In this document: one piece after another, positions 1 to 11,848 of the stretch
Layout of the letters: the number at the start of each line of letters is the position of its first letter
How positions within the stretch are numbered: the stretch's first letter is position 1
NCBI GenBank assembly: GCA_945957365.1
Contig: CAMFKI010000001.1
Location: 1-64,000, forward strand
DNA length: 64,000 nt
Direction: 5' to 3'
DNA from: an uncultured Alphaproteobacteria bacterium
Lineage (GTDB): Bacteria > Pseudomonadota > Alphaproteobacteria > Rhizobiales > Aestuariivirgaceae
Program-made: the position numbers and the translations under genes
Notes under the pieces: generated by a model
What the model was told of the DNA's origin: nothing
The model's database searches: none
Seen by the model: the letters and a program-made list of their open reading frames with translations, nothing else

Positions 1-70
1 CAACACCATAAGCTGGTGTTGCACTTCGTTTGTGAACTCAGGGGACCCCGCTTTCCGCGGGATCGGGCGC

Positions 71-104
71 CCGAAGCGGGGCCCCAGCTTTCGCTGGGGT
101 GACG
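71..104. repeat. dispersed GC-rich repeat, copy 1
   Basis: A short palindromic box (CCCCAGCTTTCGCTGGGG type) ending in TGACG, just downstream of the cupin gene's stop codon. Closely similar boxes recur at 6046-6129, 7377-7452, 10969-11051 and 19021-19102. It is probably half of a paired inverted unit whose left arm (about 38-60) is diverged. Confidence 0.7.
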
Positions 105-113
105 CCCTCGATA

Positions 114-575
114 TCAGTACGGCGTCCCGTCCCTGTGCGTCAGGCGATACTTGCCGCCCTCCTTCACCGCCAGCATGTCGGCATCGGTGTAGTGGGCGCG
201 GTCGCCTTCCATGCGGGTGCCGATTTCGAGATACGTGGCGGGGGCAGCGGAGTTGTTGACCAGCTTGTGGCCATTGGGCACGGCGGCCTTGAAGCCGACG
301 CACATGCCGGCGGTCAGCACGTGTTCGCCCTGATCGTCGACCAGCGTCACCTCGCCGTCCAGAACATAGACGAATTCATCCTCGCTCTCGTGCCAGTGGC
401 GGTGGGCCGAGGATGCGCCCGGCGCCAGCACCGTGAGGTTCACGCCGAACTGGGTCAGGTTGAAGACGTCACCCAGCGCCCGCTTGGCGCGGCCGGCAAG
501 GGCCGCGTCATAGGGTGGCGGATAGATGGTCTTCGTCCGGGCCGGCTGGTCAAGTGCGCGGATCGGTTCAGCCAT
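114..575 (-). CDS. cupin domain protein
   Basis: A 153-residue single-domain cupin. Cupin motif 1 is visible as H60-W-H62 followed by E67 and G74, and motif 2 around residues 94-103 (G, P and H of the NGH segment), so a bound divalent metal is likely. Family members range from isomerases to dioxygenases and sugar-binding regulators, and nothing here fixes the substrate. There is no signal peptide, so it is cytoplasmic. Its start overlaps the end of the upstream IscU-like gene by 8 bases, so the two are probably co-transcribed. Fold is confident, function unknown. Confidence 0.85.
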   Translation of the reverse strand: MAEPIRALDQPARTKTIYPPPYDAALAGRAKRALGDVFNLTQFGVNLTVLAPGASSAHRHWHESEDEFVYVLDGEVTLVDDQGEHVLTAGMCVGFKAAVPNGHKLVNNSAAPATYLEIGTRMEGDRAHYTDADMLAVKEGGKYRLTHRDGTPY

Positions 576-1017
576 GGACGGCCTCCTTCTGCTTCGCCTC
601 GATCTGATTCACGGCATCGACCACGGCGTCGAAGGTGAGGAGCGTCGAGGCGTGGCGGGCCTTGAAATCGCGCACCGGCAGCAGCGCCTCGAGCTCGGCC
701 CACTTGCCGCCGGGGGCCGGCCCCTCCTCCTTCAGCATGCGGTACATCTGGTCGCGCAGGGCACGGAGTTCCGGGGCGGTCGATCCCACCACGTGGCGTG
801 CCATGATCGAGGACGAGGCCTGGCCCAGGGCGCAGGCCTTGACCTCCTGGCCGAAGTCCGAAACCACCCCGTCCTTCATGGCCAGGTCGACGGTGACCTT
901 GGAGCCGCACAGGCGGGACACGGCGACCGCCGTGGCATCCGGCGCGCTCAAGCGTTGCAACCTTGGAATATCTGCTGCGAAGCCCAGAATCTGGCGGTTG
1001 TAAATCTCGTTAATCAT
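568..1017 (-). CDS. IscU/SufU-like iron-sulfur scaffold family protein
   Basis: A 149-residue protein of the IscU/NifU N-terminal family, whose classical members assemble [2Fe-2S] clusters on three conserved cysteines. Two are present: C37 in the RLCGSK segment and C62 in KACALGQ. The position of the third, near residue 122, reads RHAS and has no cysteine. It may bind a cluster or zinc differently, or be a degenerate scaffold. It is divergent from folE and followed by the cupin gene with an 8-base overlap. An IscU-like gene beside folE-hisI is a common arrangement in Hyphomicrobiales. Confidence 0.8.
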   Translation of the reverse strand: MINEIYNRQILGFAADIPRLQRLSAPDATAVAVSRLCGSKVTVDLAMKDGVVSDFGQEVKACALGQASSSIMARHVVGSTAPELRALRDQMYRMLKEEGPAPGGKWAELEALLPVRDFKARHASTLLTFDAVVDAVNQIEAKQKEAVHG

Positions 1018-1154
1018 TCCAACATCCTAGCCCATTCGCCTGAAGCCGGAAACAGTCGTTTGGCGGTTTGCCAGCGGGGGCTGCCCCATGATATGGGGGC
1101 GGCTTGTCCACAGGCGCAAGTCTGGCCTGTCATGCGGAAAGTGAAGTCAGGATT

Positions 1155-1781
1155 ATGGAAGCCGTCGTCAAGAAGATCCCCGCGAAGCCCGTGAAGCGTC
1201 CCTCCCAGGAAGAAGCCGAGGCGGCGGTGCGCACGCTGCTCGCCTGGGCCGGCGACAACCCGGACCGGGAAGGCCTGCTCGACACGCCGAAGCGCGTGGC
1301 CAAGGCGTTCCGCGAATATTTCTCGGGCTACGAGGACGATCCGGCGGAAGCCCTCGCCCGCACCTTCACCGACGTCGGCGGCTATGACGACATCGTCATG
1401 CTGCGCGACATCGAGTTCAACTCGCACTGCGAGCACCACATCGCCCCCTTCATCGGCCGCGTCCACGTGGCCTACCTGCCCAAGACCGCGGTCGTCGGCA
1501 TCTCGAAGCTCGCCCGCGTGGTCGAGATCTATGCCCGCCGCCTGCAGACGCAGGAGACGATGACGGCGCAGATCGCCAATGCGATCTCCGACTCGCTCAA
1601 CCCGCGCGGCGTCGCCGTGCTGGTCGAGGCGGTCCACACCTGCATGTCGATGCGCGGCATCGGCAAGCGCAACGTGGCCACCATCACCACGCAGTTCACC
1701 GGCGAGTTCAAGAGCAACCCGGTGCTGCAGGCGCGCTTCATGGAACTCGTCCGCGCGCCGAGCAACGGCTTCTCGCTCTAG
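1155..1781 (+). CDS. folE: GTP cyclohydrolase I
   Basis: Converts GTP to 7,8-dihydroneopterin triphosphate, the first step toward folate and also tetrahydrobiopterin or queuosine precursors. The 208-residue protein carries the zinc ligands C92, H95 (in HCEHH) and C163 (in HTCMSMRG), plus the family core around residues 20-200. The ATG at 1155 is preferred over an in-frame GTG at 1104, because the upstream 17 residues are unlike the family and an AGTCAGGA ribosome-binding site precedes the ATG. hisI starts one base after the stop, so the genes form an operon. Confidence 0.95.
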   Translation: MEAVVKKIPAKPVKRPSQEEAEAAVRTLLAWAGDNPDREGLLDTPKRVAKAFREYFSGYEDDPAEALARTFTDVGGYDDIVMLRDIEFNSHCEHHIAPFIGRVHVAYLPKTAVVGISKLARVVEIYARRLQTQETMTAQIANAISDSLNPRGVAVLVEAVHTCMSMRGIGKRNVATITTQFTGEFKSNPVLQARFMELVRAPSNGFSL

Positions 1782-2183
1782 ATGTCAGCGGGCCTCGACG
1801 AGACCGACAGGTTTCAGCCGAGGTTCGATTCCAGCGGCCTGATCACCGCCATCGTCAGCGATGCGCGCGACAATGCCGTGCTGATGGTCGCCCACATGAA
1901 CGCGGAAGCGCTGCGCCTGACGCAGGCAACCGGCCTCGCCCATTTCTGGAGCCGCAGCCGCAACAGCCTGTGGAAGAAGGGCGAGACCTCGGGCGAGACC
2001 CTGAAGGTCACCGAGATCCTCACCGATTGCGACCAGGACGTGCTGCTGGTCAGGGCCGAGCCGCAGGGCAAGGGTGCGGCCTGCCACACCGGGCGGCGGA
2101 GCTGCTTCTACCGGCGCGTCGAGGGTGACGGTCTGGCCTTCGTCGACAATGACCGGCTGTTCGATCCGAAGCGGGTCTACTAG
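1782..2183 (+). CDS. hisI: phosphoribosyl-AMP cyclohydrolase
   Basis: Third step of histidine synthesis: opens the adenine ring of phosphoribosyl-AMP. At 133 residues it is the stand-alone cyclohydrolase, not the HisIE fusion. Visible motifs are D82-C83-D84 (magnesium and zinc binding) and C101-H102 with C108 (zinc). The ATG abuts the folE stop, suggesting translational coupling. The folE-hisI pairing is typical of alphaproteobacteria and joins two zinc-dependent cyclohydrolases that act on purine nucleotides. Confidence 0.94.
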   Translation: MSAGLDETDRFQPRFDSSGLITAIVSDARDNAVLMVAHMNAEALRLTQATGLAHFWSRSRNSLWKKGETSGETLKVTEILTDCDQDVLLVRAEPQGKGAACHTGRRSCFYRRVEGDGLAFVDNDRLFDPKRVY

Positions 2184-2254
2184 CCGCACCCGGAACCATC
2201 GCCACAGTTTTCGTGGCGACGCCCAGCCGTTCGCCGCGGCGCGGACCGCCGGGG

Positions 2255-2689
2255 TCAGCCGGCCGAGGCGATATAGCTCTTCATGTGGTGGGCCTCCGCC
2301 TCCATCGATTCGATGCGGAGCTTCACCACGTCGCCGATCGAGATCATGCCGGCGACGCGGCCATTGGCGATCACCGGAAGGTGGCGGATCCGGTGTTCCG
2401 TCATCAGCTGCATGAGTTCGGCCTCTGAATCGGCGGGGCCGCAGGTGAGGACCTTGACCGTCATGATGTCCTTGGCGGTCTTGTCCAGCACGGCGGCGGC
2501 ATGTCCCGCCATGGCGCGCACCACGTCGCGCTCCGACACGATGCCGGCGATGCCGCCGGCGCCATCGACCACCACGACGGCGCCGATGCGGTGCCGCGCC
2601 AGGATATCGACGATCGTCTGTACCGAATCCGAAGGCTCCACGGTGACGACCGAGGTGCCCTTCTGCCTGAGGATGTGAGCAACTGCCAT
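2255..2689 (-). CDS. CBS-pair domain protein
   Basis: A 144-residue cytoplasmic protein made almost entirely of two CBS repeats (about residues 8-65 and 75-132), including the segments GIVSERDVVRA and AGMISIGDVVKLRI. Tandem CBS domains usually bind adenosine nucleotides or related ligands. No other domain is fused, so the regulated partner cannot be named. It converges on hisI and lies just downstream of the rhomboid gene on the same strand with about 50 bases between them, so co-transcription is possible. Confidence 0.88.
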   Translation of the reverse strand: MAVAHILRQKGTSVVTVEPSDSVQTIVDILARHRIGAVVVVDGAGGIAGIVSERDVVRAMAGHAAAVLDKTAKDIMTVKVLTCGPADSEAELMQLMTEHRIRHLPVIANGRVAGMISIGDVVKLRIESMEAEAHHMKSYIASAG

Positions 2690-2740
2690 TGGGGAGCCTC
2701 CTCTTCCTGCAAGGTGAACGGAAGCGAGCCTAACATGGTT

Positions 2741-3457
2741 TCACGCCGGGCGCACGCGCGGCGCCAGCAGGTAGAAGGCGACGAGACCGCCGATGAACCC
2801 GCCGATATGGGCCTCCCAGGCAATCGACCCCTCGGCCATGAAGGAATTGCCGGTCCAGCCGGTGCCGCCCGAAAACAGGGTGAGCGCGAGCACGACGCCG
2901 GTAAACATCAGCGCGCTGCGGTTGGAGATCAGTTCGGGGAAGCTGAGCGGCCGCCAGCGGCCGTCAGGCTGGCGCGCGCCATACATCAGGGGCACCGCCG
3001 CGCCCATGAGGCCGGTGACGGCGCCCGAGGCGCCGACGACGATCACCTCCTGCCCCCAGTGCAGGGCGAGGCTGCACAGCCCGCCGGCCACCCCGGAGAC
3101 GAGGCAGACGAGGAGGAACTTCCAGCTGCCGAAATAGCGCGCCACCGGGGTGCCGAAGATCAGCAGCCACAGGCTGTTGAGGCCGACATGCAGCCAGCTG
3201 CCGTGCAGCAGCATGTAGGTGGCGAGCGACCAGTATTGCGAGCCCGGCAGCATGGGATAGCCGGGGATGGTGAAGCGCACCGGAATGAGCGCCAGCGCAT
3301 AGACCGACCACACCTGCCAGTCCTGCCCGGCAAACCACAGCCCGGCGTGGATGGCGACGAGCAGGCCGATCACCGCCGCGACGACGGGCGGTACGTTGAA
3401 GATCGGCGGCGGCTTCGCAGGGCCCCAGTTGCCGCGCTGTGAGGGTTGTTCCGACAC
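2741..3457 (-). CDS. rhomboid-family intramembrane serine protease
   Basis: A 238-residue polytopic membrane protein. The rhomboid catalytic serine is S144 in GASGAVTG and the partner histidine is H217 in AHIGGFIGG. The N94 region (HVGLNSLWLL) matches the conserved helix 2 segment. About six transmembrane helices fit the family. Rhomboids cleave transmembrane helices near the membrane surface; the substrate is unknown. It is divergent from the PAS-like gene on the plus strand. Confidence 0.9.
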   Translation of the reverse strand: MSEQPSQRGNWGPAKPPPIFNVPPVVAAVIGLLVAIHAGLWFAGQDWQVWSVYALALIPVRFTIPGYPMLPGSQYWSLATYMLLHGSWLHVGLNSLWLLIFGTPVARYFGSWKFLLVCLVSGVAGGLCSLALHWGQEVIVVGASGAVTGLMGAAVPLMYGARQPDGRWRPLSFPELISNRSALMFTGVVLALTLFSGGTGWTGNSFMAEGSIAWEAHIGGFIGGLVAFYLLAPRVRPA

Positions 3458-3552
3458 GCTGGTCCTTCCTGTGGCACGAAGGCTGCAGCGTGAGCCCCCG
3501 TGAGGTCATTCTGAAACACCGGGCCCCCTGGGCGCCGGAAAAGGGTTTGCGC

Positions 3553-4167
3553 ATGTGGGTTAGCGGGGAGGCACAGGGAAGCCAAGAGGATTTGATCCTC
3601 CACCCGGGTGCCCGCAAGCTGCTGGCCACCTGGGCGGGCCTCAAGGGCGAGCGCCCTGCCCCGCGGCGCGGCGATCTCGATCTGAGACAGGTGCCGCGCC
3701 AGGCCCCCTGGCTGTTCATCCTGGAGCCTGCGGGCGAGGCCCGCTCCTTCCGCTACCGGCTGGCCGGAACCGCCGTCTGCAGCTTCCTCAAGCGGGAAGT
3801 CACCGGCAGCGACTTCCTGTCGGGCTGGGAGCGCTTCGAGCGCGGCGCGATCACGCGGGCGCTGGCGGCGGTGACGGGCAAGCTGCAGCCGGCGCATTTC
3901 CGCATCCGTTTCCTGACCGATGGCGGCCAGCGCATCGGCGCCGACATGCTGGCCCTGCCGCTTCTGGCGCGCGACGGGATCACCGTCCATGTGCTGGGCG
4001 GCCTGTTTCCCCATGCCAACCCCGAGATCTGGCATTATGAACGCCTCGCGCCCGCCGATCTCGCGTCGCTGCGGCTGTTCGAGGGCAGGCTCGACATGCC
4101 GGGCCTTGCCGGGGCGCAGGCCCCCCGCAAGTTCCGCCTGATATCGGGTGGTCTCGACCTTCCCTGA
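3553..4167 (+). CDS. PAS-like domain protein (alphaproteobacterial PAS_5 type)
   Basis: A 204-residue soluble protein. The core, about residues 25-165, resembles the alphaproteobacterial PAS_5 family: a W-containing start, LFILEP, an R-Y-RLAGT segment with a conserved glycine, and an RFLTDGGQRIGADMLALPLL strand pair. No output domain is fused. The ATG at 3553 was chosen because the upstream in-frame extension overlaps the 5' end of the divergent rhomboid gene and is not PAS-like. It is followed closely by a PilZ gene, hinting at a small signalling group. Ligand and partner are unknown. Confidence 0.75.
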   Translation: MWVSGEAQGSQEDLILHPGARKLLATWAGLKGERPAPRRGDLDLRQVPRQAPWLFILEPAGEARSFRYRLAGTAVCSFLKREVTGSDFLSGWERFERGAITRALAAVTGKLQPAHFRIRFLTDGGQRIGADMLALPLLARDGITVHVLGGLFPHANPEIWHYERLAPADLASLRLFEGRLDMPGLAGAQAPRKFRLISGGLDLP

Positions 4168-4189
4168 AGCCCCCTGGCGGAGTTGACGT

Positions 4190-4786
4190 GTGACGCAGTT
4201 CGGCAAGCGGCTGGCCCCTGCCGCCCAGTCCGCCGCCCTCATGCCGCAGAGCTTCCCAGCGCGCTTCCTGCTGCCGGACGCGAGCGAACGCCGTTGCGAG
4301 GTCACCGCCATCGACCCCGAGAGCGCGCTCTTCCTGGCGGCCGAGCCGGTGGCCGAAGGAACACCGCTCATCGCCTATATCGAGGAGATCGGCCGGGTGG
4401 ATGGCGCAGCGGGCGAGGCCGCCGACGGCGGCTTCTGGGTCAGCTTCAGCATCCCGGCCAGCCGCCAGCCGCGCTTCGTGCGGCACCTGCGCTGGCTGAT
4501 CCGCCGCGAGCGCGGGCTTGCCGCCGCCGAACGCCGCCACACCCGCTTCGAGCCGCGCAACAAGTCCGCCCGTTTCACGTTGCCCGGCGGGCGCGAACAA
4601 TCCTGCGAGGTGATCGACATCTCGCTGTCGGGGGCGGGCGTGCGCTCGCGCATCAAGCCCAGCCTCGGATCGCCGGTGACGCTCGGGCGCATGAAGGGCC
4701 GCGTGGTGCGCCACTTCGCGGACGGCTTCGCCATCGAATTCCTCACACCCCTCGAGCGCAGCGACCTCGACAGCGCGCTGTCCTGA
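4190..4786 (+). CDS. PilZ domain protein, probably two PilZ modules
   Basis: 198 residues with a GTG start. The C-terminal half (about 112-198) is a PilZ domain with the c-di-GMP signature in recognisable form: R-R-H-T-R-F near 115-120, then D-I-S-L-S-G-A-G near 143-150. The N-terminal half (about 20-100) has a similar beta-rich pattern (FPARFLLPD, CEVTAIDPESALF) but lacks a clear RxxxR, so it may be a degenerate PilZ. It probably binds c-di-GMP through the second module. It follows the PAS-like gene by 22 bases. Confidence 0.8.
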   Translation: MTQFGKRLAPAAQSAALMPQSFPARFLLPDASERRCEVTAIDPESALFLAAEPVAEGTPLIAYIEEIGRVDGAAGEAADGGFWVSFSIPASRQPRFVRHLRWLIRRERGLAAAERRHTRFEPRNKSARFTLPGGREQSCEVIDISLSGAGVRSRIKPSLGSPVTLGRMKGRVVRHFADGFAIEFLTPLERSDLDSALS

Positions 4787-4823
4787 GCGATAGAGTTCAT
4801 CGCTCACAGATCAGGGACCTCCC

Positions 4824-5996
4824 ATGCCGTCGCTTTCGCCCTATCTCTCGTCATCCTCGCTTCCCGCCGAGGGTCTGCTGGTCGGCCGGGTGTGGAACCC
4901 CGCGGTCGAAGGTCCCTGCGTGGTGAAGCGCGTCGGCAGCACCCTCGTCGACATCACCACCACCTTCCCCACCATGCGCGACCTGTGCGAAGCGCCGGAC
5001 CCCGCCGCCGCGGCCGGCTCGGCGACGGGGCCGAGCCTCGGCAGCATCGACGCCATCATGGCCAACACAGATCCCGAGACGCGGGACGGCACGAAGCCCT
5101 GGCTGCTGGCGCCCGTCGACCTGCAGGCGCTGAAGGCGGCGGGCGTCACCTTCGCCACCTCGATGCTCGAACGCGTGATCGAGGAGCGCGCACGCGGCAA
5201 CCCGGCGGCCGCCGCCGAGATCCGCGCCACCATCGGGACGCTGATCGGCGACGATCTCTCGAAGCTGCGCGCCGGGTCGGCGGAGGCGATGGAGCTGAAG
5301 CGCGTGCTGATGGAAAGGGGCGCGTGGTCGCAATATCTCGAGGTGGGGATCGGGCCCGATGCCGAGATCTTCACCAAGTCGCAGATCATGGCTTCCGTCG
5401 GCAGCGGCATGGAGGCGGGGCTGAACCCGGTGTCGTCGTGGAACAACCCTGAGCCCGAGGTGGTGGTCGTCGTGGCGTCCACCGGCCGCATCGTCGGCGC
5501 GACGCTCGGCAATGACGTGAACCTGAGGGACGTCGAGGGCCGCTCGGCGCTGCTCCTCGGCAAGGCCAAGGACAACAATGCCTCCTGCGCGGTGGGGCCG
5601 ATGATCCGACTGTTCGACGCCTCGTTCTCGCTCGACGACGTGCGGCAGATGCAGCTGTCCCTCAGGGTCGAGGGCGAGGACGGCTATGTGCTGAACGGCG
5701 GCTCCAACATGTCGAGGATCAGCCGCGACCCGGCGGACCTCGTCGGCCAGATGGTGGGCCCGCACCACCAGTATCCGGACGGCGCCATCCTGTTCCTCGG
5801 CACGCTCTTCGCCCCCGTCGAGGACCGCGACGCGCCGGGCAAGGGCTTCACCCACAAGCCGGGCGACGTGGTGACGGTGAGCGCCCCGCAACTCGGCACG
5901 CTCGCCAACCGCATGACCTGGACCGACAAGGCCCCGCCCTGGACCTTCGGGGCCAGCCACCTGTTCCGGAACCTCGCGAAGCGGGGGCTGCTGTAG
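4824..5996 (+). CDS. fumarylacetoacetate hydrolase (FAH) family protein
   Basis: A 390-residue cytoplasmic enzyme. The C-terminal 200 residues contain the FAH fold with an E-x-E-type metal site region (EPEVVVVV near 212), GNDVNLRD, and GPxxxL-type segments. Family members hydrolyse or decarboxylate 2-keto acids of aromatic or sugar-acid breakdown. The longer N-terminal part resembles the group annotated near 2-keto-3-deoxy-sugar-acid dehydratases (AraD1-like). It lies upstream of a Rieske oxygenase, separated by a dispersed repeat, so a shared pathway is possible but not shown. Confidence 0.85.
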   Translation: MPSLSPYLSSSSLPAEGLLVGRVWNPAVEGPCVVKRVGSTLVDITTTFPTMRDLCEAPDPAAAAGSATGPSLGSIDAIMANTDPETRDGTKPWLLAPVDLQALKAAGVTFATSMLERVIEERARGNPAAAAEIRATIGTLIGDDLSKLRAGSAEAMELKRVLMERGAWSQYLEVGIGPDAEIFTKSQIMASVGSGMEAGLNPVSSWNNPEPEVVVVVASTGRIVGATLGNDVNLRDVEGRSALLLGKAKDNNASCAVGPMIRLFDASFSLDDVRQMQLSLRVEGEDGYVLNGGSNMSRISRDPADLVGQMVGPHHQYPDGAILFLGTLFAPVEDRDAPGKGFTHKPGDVVTVSAPQLGTLANRMTWTDKAPPWTFGASHLFRNLAKRGLL

Positions 5997-6045
5997 GACA
6001 TACAGTGCAATCTCCGCGTCCTAGTCTGCAGTCCCTCCCCTGAAC

Positions 6046-6129
6046 CGTCACCCCGGCGAAAGCCGGGGCCCCGCTTTGCGTCGGCACGCGCGGTCGAGAA
6101 AGCGGGGTCCCGGCTTTCGCCGGGATGAC
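6046..6129. repeat. dispersed inverted repeat, copy 2
   Basis: Two GC-rich palindromic boxes in opposite orientation (CACCCCGGCGAAAGCCGGGG and its inverse near 6100-6129), separated by about 20 bases of variable sequence. They lie between the FAH gene and the Rieske oxygenase gene. The arms can pair into one long hairpin and may terminate transcription. Same family as copies at 7377, 10969 and 19021. Confidence 0.85.
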
Positions 6130-6221
6130 GGGTTCGAAGACGGCTCATGGCACCTATGAGCAGAAATCCCTCTTGCGGCGCAGCTGATTACACTAATCTG
6201 CGTCCATCAGAGGTGCCCGCC

Positions 6222-7355
6222 ATGAACGTCCACAGCCCCGTCGACCCCGTTGCCGAGCTTGCGGCCAATGTCGCGCTGCCCTTCGAGAAGGCCCGCGCGA
6301 TGCCGAAGAGCGTCTATACCTCGCAGGCCTTCCTCGACGCCGAGCTCGAGAAGGTGTTCGCGCGCGAATGGTATTGCGTGGGCCGCGCCTCGACGCTGAA
6401 GGAGGCGGGCGACTACGTCGCCTTCGAGCTCGCCGGCCAGCCGCTGATGGTGATCAGGGGCAAGGACGGCACGATCCGTTGCCAGTCGAATGTGTGCCTG
6501 CACCGCATGTCGGTGCTGCTCGAGGGCCGCGGCAATGCCAGGCTCATCACCTGCCCCTATCACGGCTGGACCTACGAGGCCGACGGCAAGCTGCGCGGCG
6601 CCCCCGCGATGAAGGCCAACGAGGGCTTCTGCAAGGAGAACTATCGCCTGCCGCAGGTGAAGTGCGAGGTGTGGCTCGGCTGGATCATGGTGTCGCTGAA
6701 CCCCGACGCCACGCCCGTCGCCACGCATTTCGCCGATGTCGAGGAGCTGATCCGGCCCTATGACCTGACGAACTACACCGAATGGTTCAACGAGCGCTTC
6801 GTGTGGAACACGAACTGGAAGGTGCTGGCCGAGAACTTCATGGAGAGCTACCACCTGCCGGTCTGCCATGCGGGAACGATCGGCGGGCTGTCGAAGCTCG
6901 ACGAGATGATCTGCCCGCCCTCGCCGCCGCATTTCAACTGGCATACGATCCTCAAGGAGCCCTCTTTCCGCATCGCCTGTGCGCATCCGTCGAATGATCG
7001 CATGGCGGGCGACCTCAGGCGCACGACCTTCCTGCTGGCGCTCTATCCCTCGCTCCTCATCACGCTGACGCCCGGGTATTTCTGGTATCTGTCGCTCCAT
7101 CCGCGCAGCGTCGGCGAGGTGGAGGTCACCTTCGGGGGCGGCATGTCCAACGACTTCCTCAACGACCCGGACGTGCCGGAACTCTTCGCCACGCTGAAAG
7201 GCCTGCTCGACAAGGTGAACGTCGAGGACAAGGGCTGCACCGAGCGGGTCTATCGCGGCTTGTGCTCCGACATGGCGGTGCCGGGGCACTTGTCACATCT
7301 CGAACGGCCGAACTATGATTTCGCGAATTATCTGAGCCGGATGACTGCGGCGTAG
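6222..7355 (+). CDS. Rieske non-heme iron oxygenase, large (alpha) subunit
   Basis: A 377-residue aromatic-ring-hydroxylase-type oxygenase. The Rieske [2Fe-2S] ligands are C92-x-H94 and C111-x2-H114 (CLH and CPYH). The catalytic mononuclear iron histidines are H211 and H216 in NFMESYHLPVCH. Similar enzymes demethylate or hydroxylate quaternary amines and aromatics; the substrate here is not evident. No ferredoxin or reductase gene is adjacent, so electrons must come from elsewhere. The ATG at 6222 was chosen because the in-frame extension upstream has no family character. Confidence 0.88.
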   Translation: MNVHSPVDPVAELAANVALPFEKARAMPKSVYTSQAFLDAELEKVFAREWYCVGRASTLKEAGDYVAFELAGQPLMVIRGKDGTIRCQSNVCLHRMSVLLEGRGNARLITCPYHGWTYEADGKLRGAPAMKANEGFCKENYRLPQVKCEVWLGWIMVSLNPDATPVATHFADVEELIRPYDLTNYTEWFNERFVWNTNWKVLAENFMESYHLPVCHAGTIGGLSKLDEMICPPSPPHFNWHTILKEPSFRIACAHPSNDRMAGDLRRTTFLLALYPSLLITLTPGYFWYLSLHPRSVGEVEVTFGGGMSNDFLNDPDVPELFATLKGLLDKVNVEDKGCTERVYRGLCSDMAVPGHLSHLERPNYDFANYLSRMTAA

Positions 7356-7376
7356 TCGGGCGCCACTCTCAACAAC

Positions 7377-7452
7377 CGTCATCCCAGCGAAAGCTGGGAT
7401 CCAGCTTCCTTCCGTCGCCCGAAGCGGGGCCGCAGCTTTCGCTGGGGTGACG
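7377..7452. repeat. dispersed inverted repeat, copy 3
   Basis: An inverted pair of GC-rich boxes (CGTCATCCCAGCGAAAGCTG and an opposing box ending in GCTGGGGTGACGG) between the convergent ends of the Rieske oxygenase gene and dnaE. Its position suits a bidirectional terminator. Confidence 0.85.
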
Positions 7453-7463
7453 GAGGCAATTTC

Positions 7464-10898
<3,435 letters not shown>

Positions 10899-10968
10899 GG
10901 GGGGATATTAGCCCGGGGGTGGGGGTCGATGCACGTGCCGCCGCTCGCTGATGCACACTCTAAACGCC

Positions 10969-11051
10969 GTCACCCCGGCGAAAGCCGGGGCCCCGCTTTG
11001 ATTCAGCATGCACGGAGAGAAAGCGGGGTCCCGGCTTTCGCCGGGATGACG
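10969..11051. repeat. dispersed inverted repeat, copy 4
   Basis: Inverted GC-rich pair in the gap between dnaE and lolD, nearly the same as copy 2: the left arm contains CACCCCGGCGAAAGCCGGGG and the right arm CCCGGCTTTCGCCGGGATGA. Confidence 0.85.
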
Positions 11052-11164
11052 GACCTCAAACACGTTCGTAACGATTGATTTTGGCAGAAAATTTGCCCGC
11101 TACACCCCTAGCTCAGGCCAAGGGAACACCGCCATACCCCCCTCCCAGCCTGCCCAGGCGGGGC

Positions 11165-11848
11165 TCAGGAGACGATCATCCCCCGCTCCAGCCGCGCGAT
11201 CCGGCTCATGCCCTGGGCGAGATCGAGGTTGTGGGTGGCGACGAGTGCGCCCAGGCCCTCGTCCGCGATCAGGCGGAGGAGTTCGTCGTGGACGCGGGCG
11301 GCGGTTTCGGGGTCGAGGTTGCCGGTGGGCTCGTCCGCCAGCAGCAGCAGCGGACGGTTGGCCAGGGCGCGGCAGATGGCGACGCGCTGCTGCTCGCCGC
11401 CGGAGAGTTCCGAAGGACGGTGCTCGAGCCGCGGCTCCAGCCCCATGCGGGTCAGGAGTTCCCGCGCGCGATCGCTCGCCGCGGCGCGCGACGCGCCGGC
11501 GATGAGCTGCGGCATCATCACGTTCTCGACGGCCGAGAACTCGGGGAGAAGGTGATGGAACTGGTAGACGAAGCCGATGCCGATGCGGCGGATGCGCGTC
11601 CTCGCCTTGTCGTCGAGCTTCGAGCAGTTCTGGCCGGCGATGAAGACTTCCCCCGCCGTCGGCGCTTCGAGCAGGCCGGCGATATGCAGCAGCGAGGACT
11701 TGCCGGAACCGGACTGGCCGACGAGGGCCACGATCTCGCCCGCCCGCACCGTGAGATCGAGATCCTTGAACACGTGGAGCTGGCCCTTGCCCTCGGCGTA
11801 GGAGCGCGCGACGTTCTTCAGTTCGAGGGCTGGGGTGATGGCGGTCAT
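11165..11848 (-). CDS. lolD: lipoprotein-releasing ABC transporter, ATP-binding subunit
   Basis: A 227-residue ABC ATPase with Walker A (GQSGSGKSS), signature LSGGEQQRV and Walker B LLLLADEP. It powers release of lipoproteins from the inner membrane to LolA. The ATG at 11848 overlaps the lolC stop by 4 bases (ATGA), which fixes the start and implies translational coupling; the longer in-frame extension would lie wholly inside lolC. Partner permease is the adjacent gene. Confidence 0.93.
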   Translation of the reverse strand: MTAITPALELKNVARSYAEGKGQLHVFKDLDLTVRAGEIVALVGQSGSGKSSLLHIAGLLEAPTAGEVFIAGQNCSKLDDKARTRIRRIGIGFVYQFHHLLPEFSAVENVMMPQLIAGASRAAASDRARELLTRMGLEPRLEHRPSELSGGEQQRVAICRALANRPLLLLADEPTGNLDPETAARVHDELLRLIADEGLGALVATHNLDLAQGMSRIARLERGMIVS

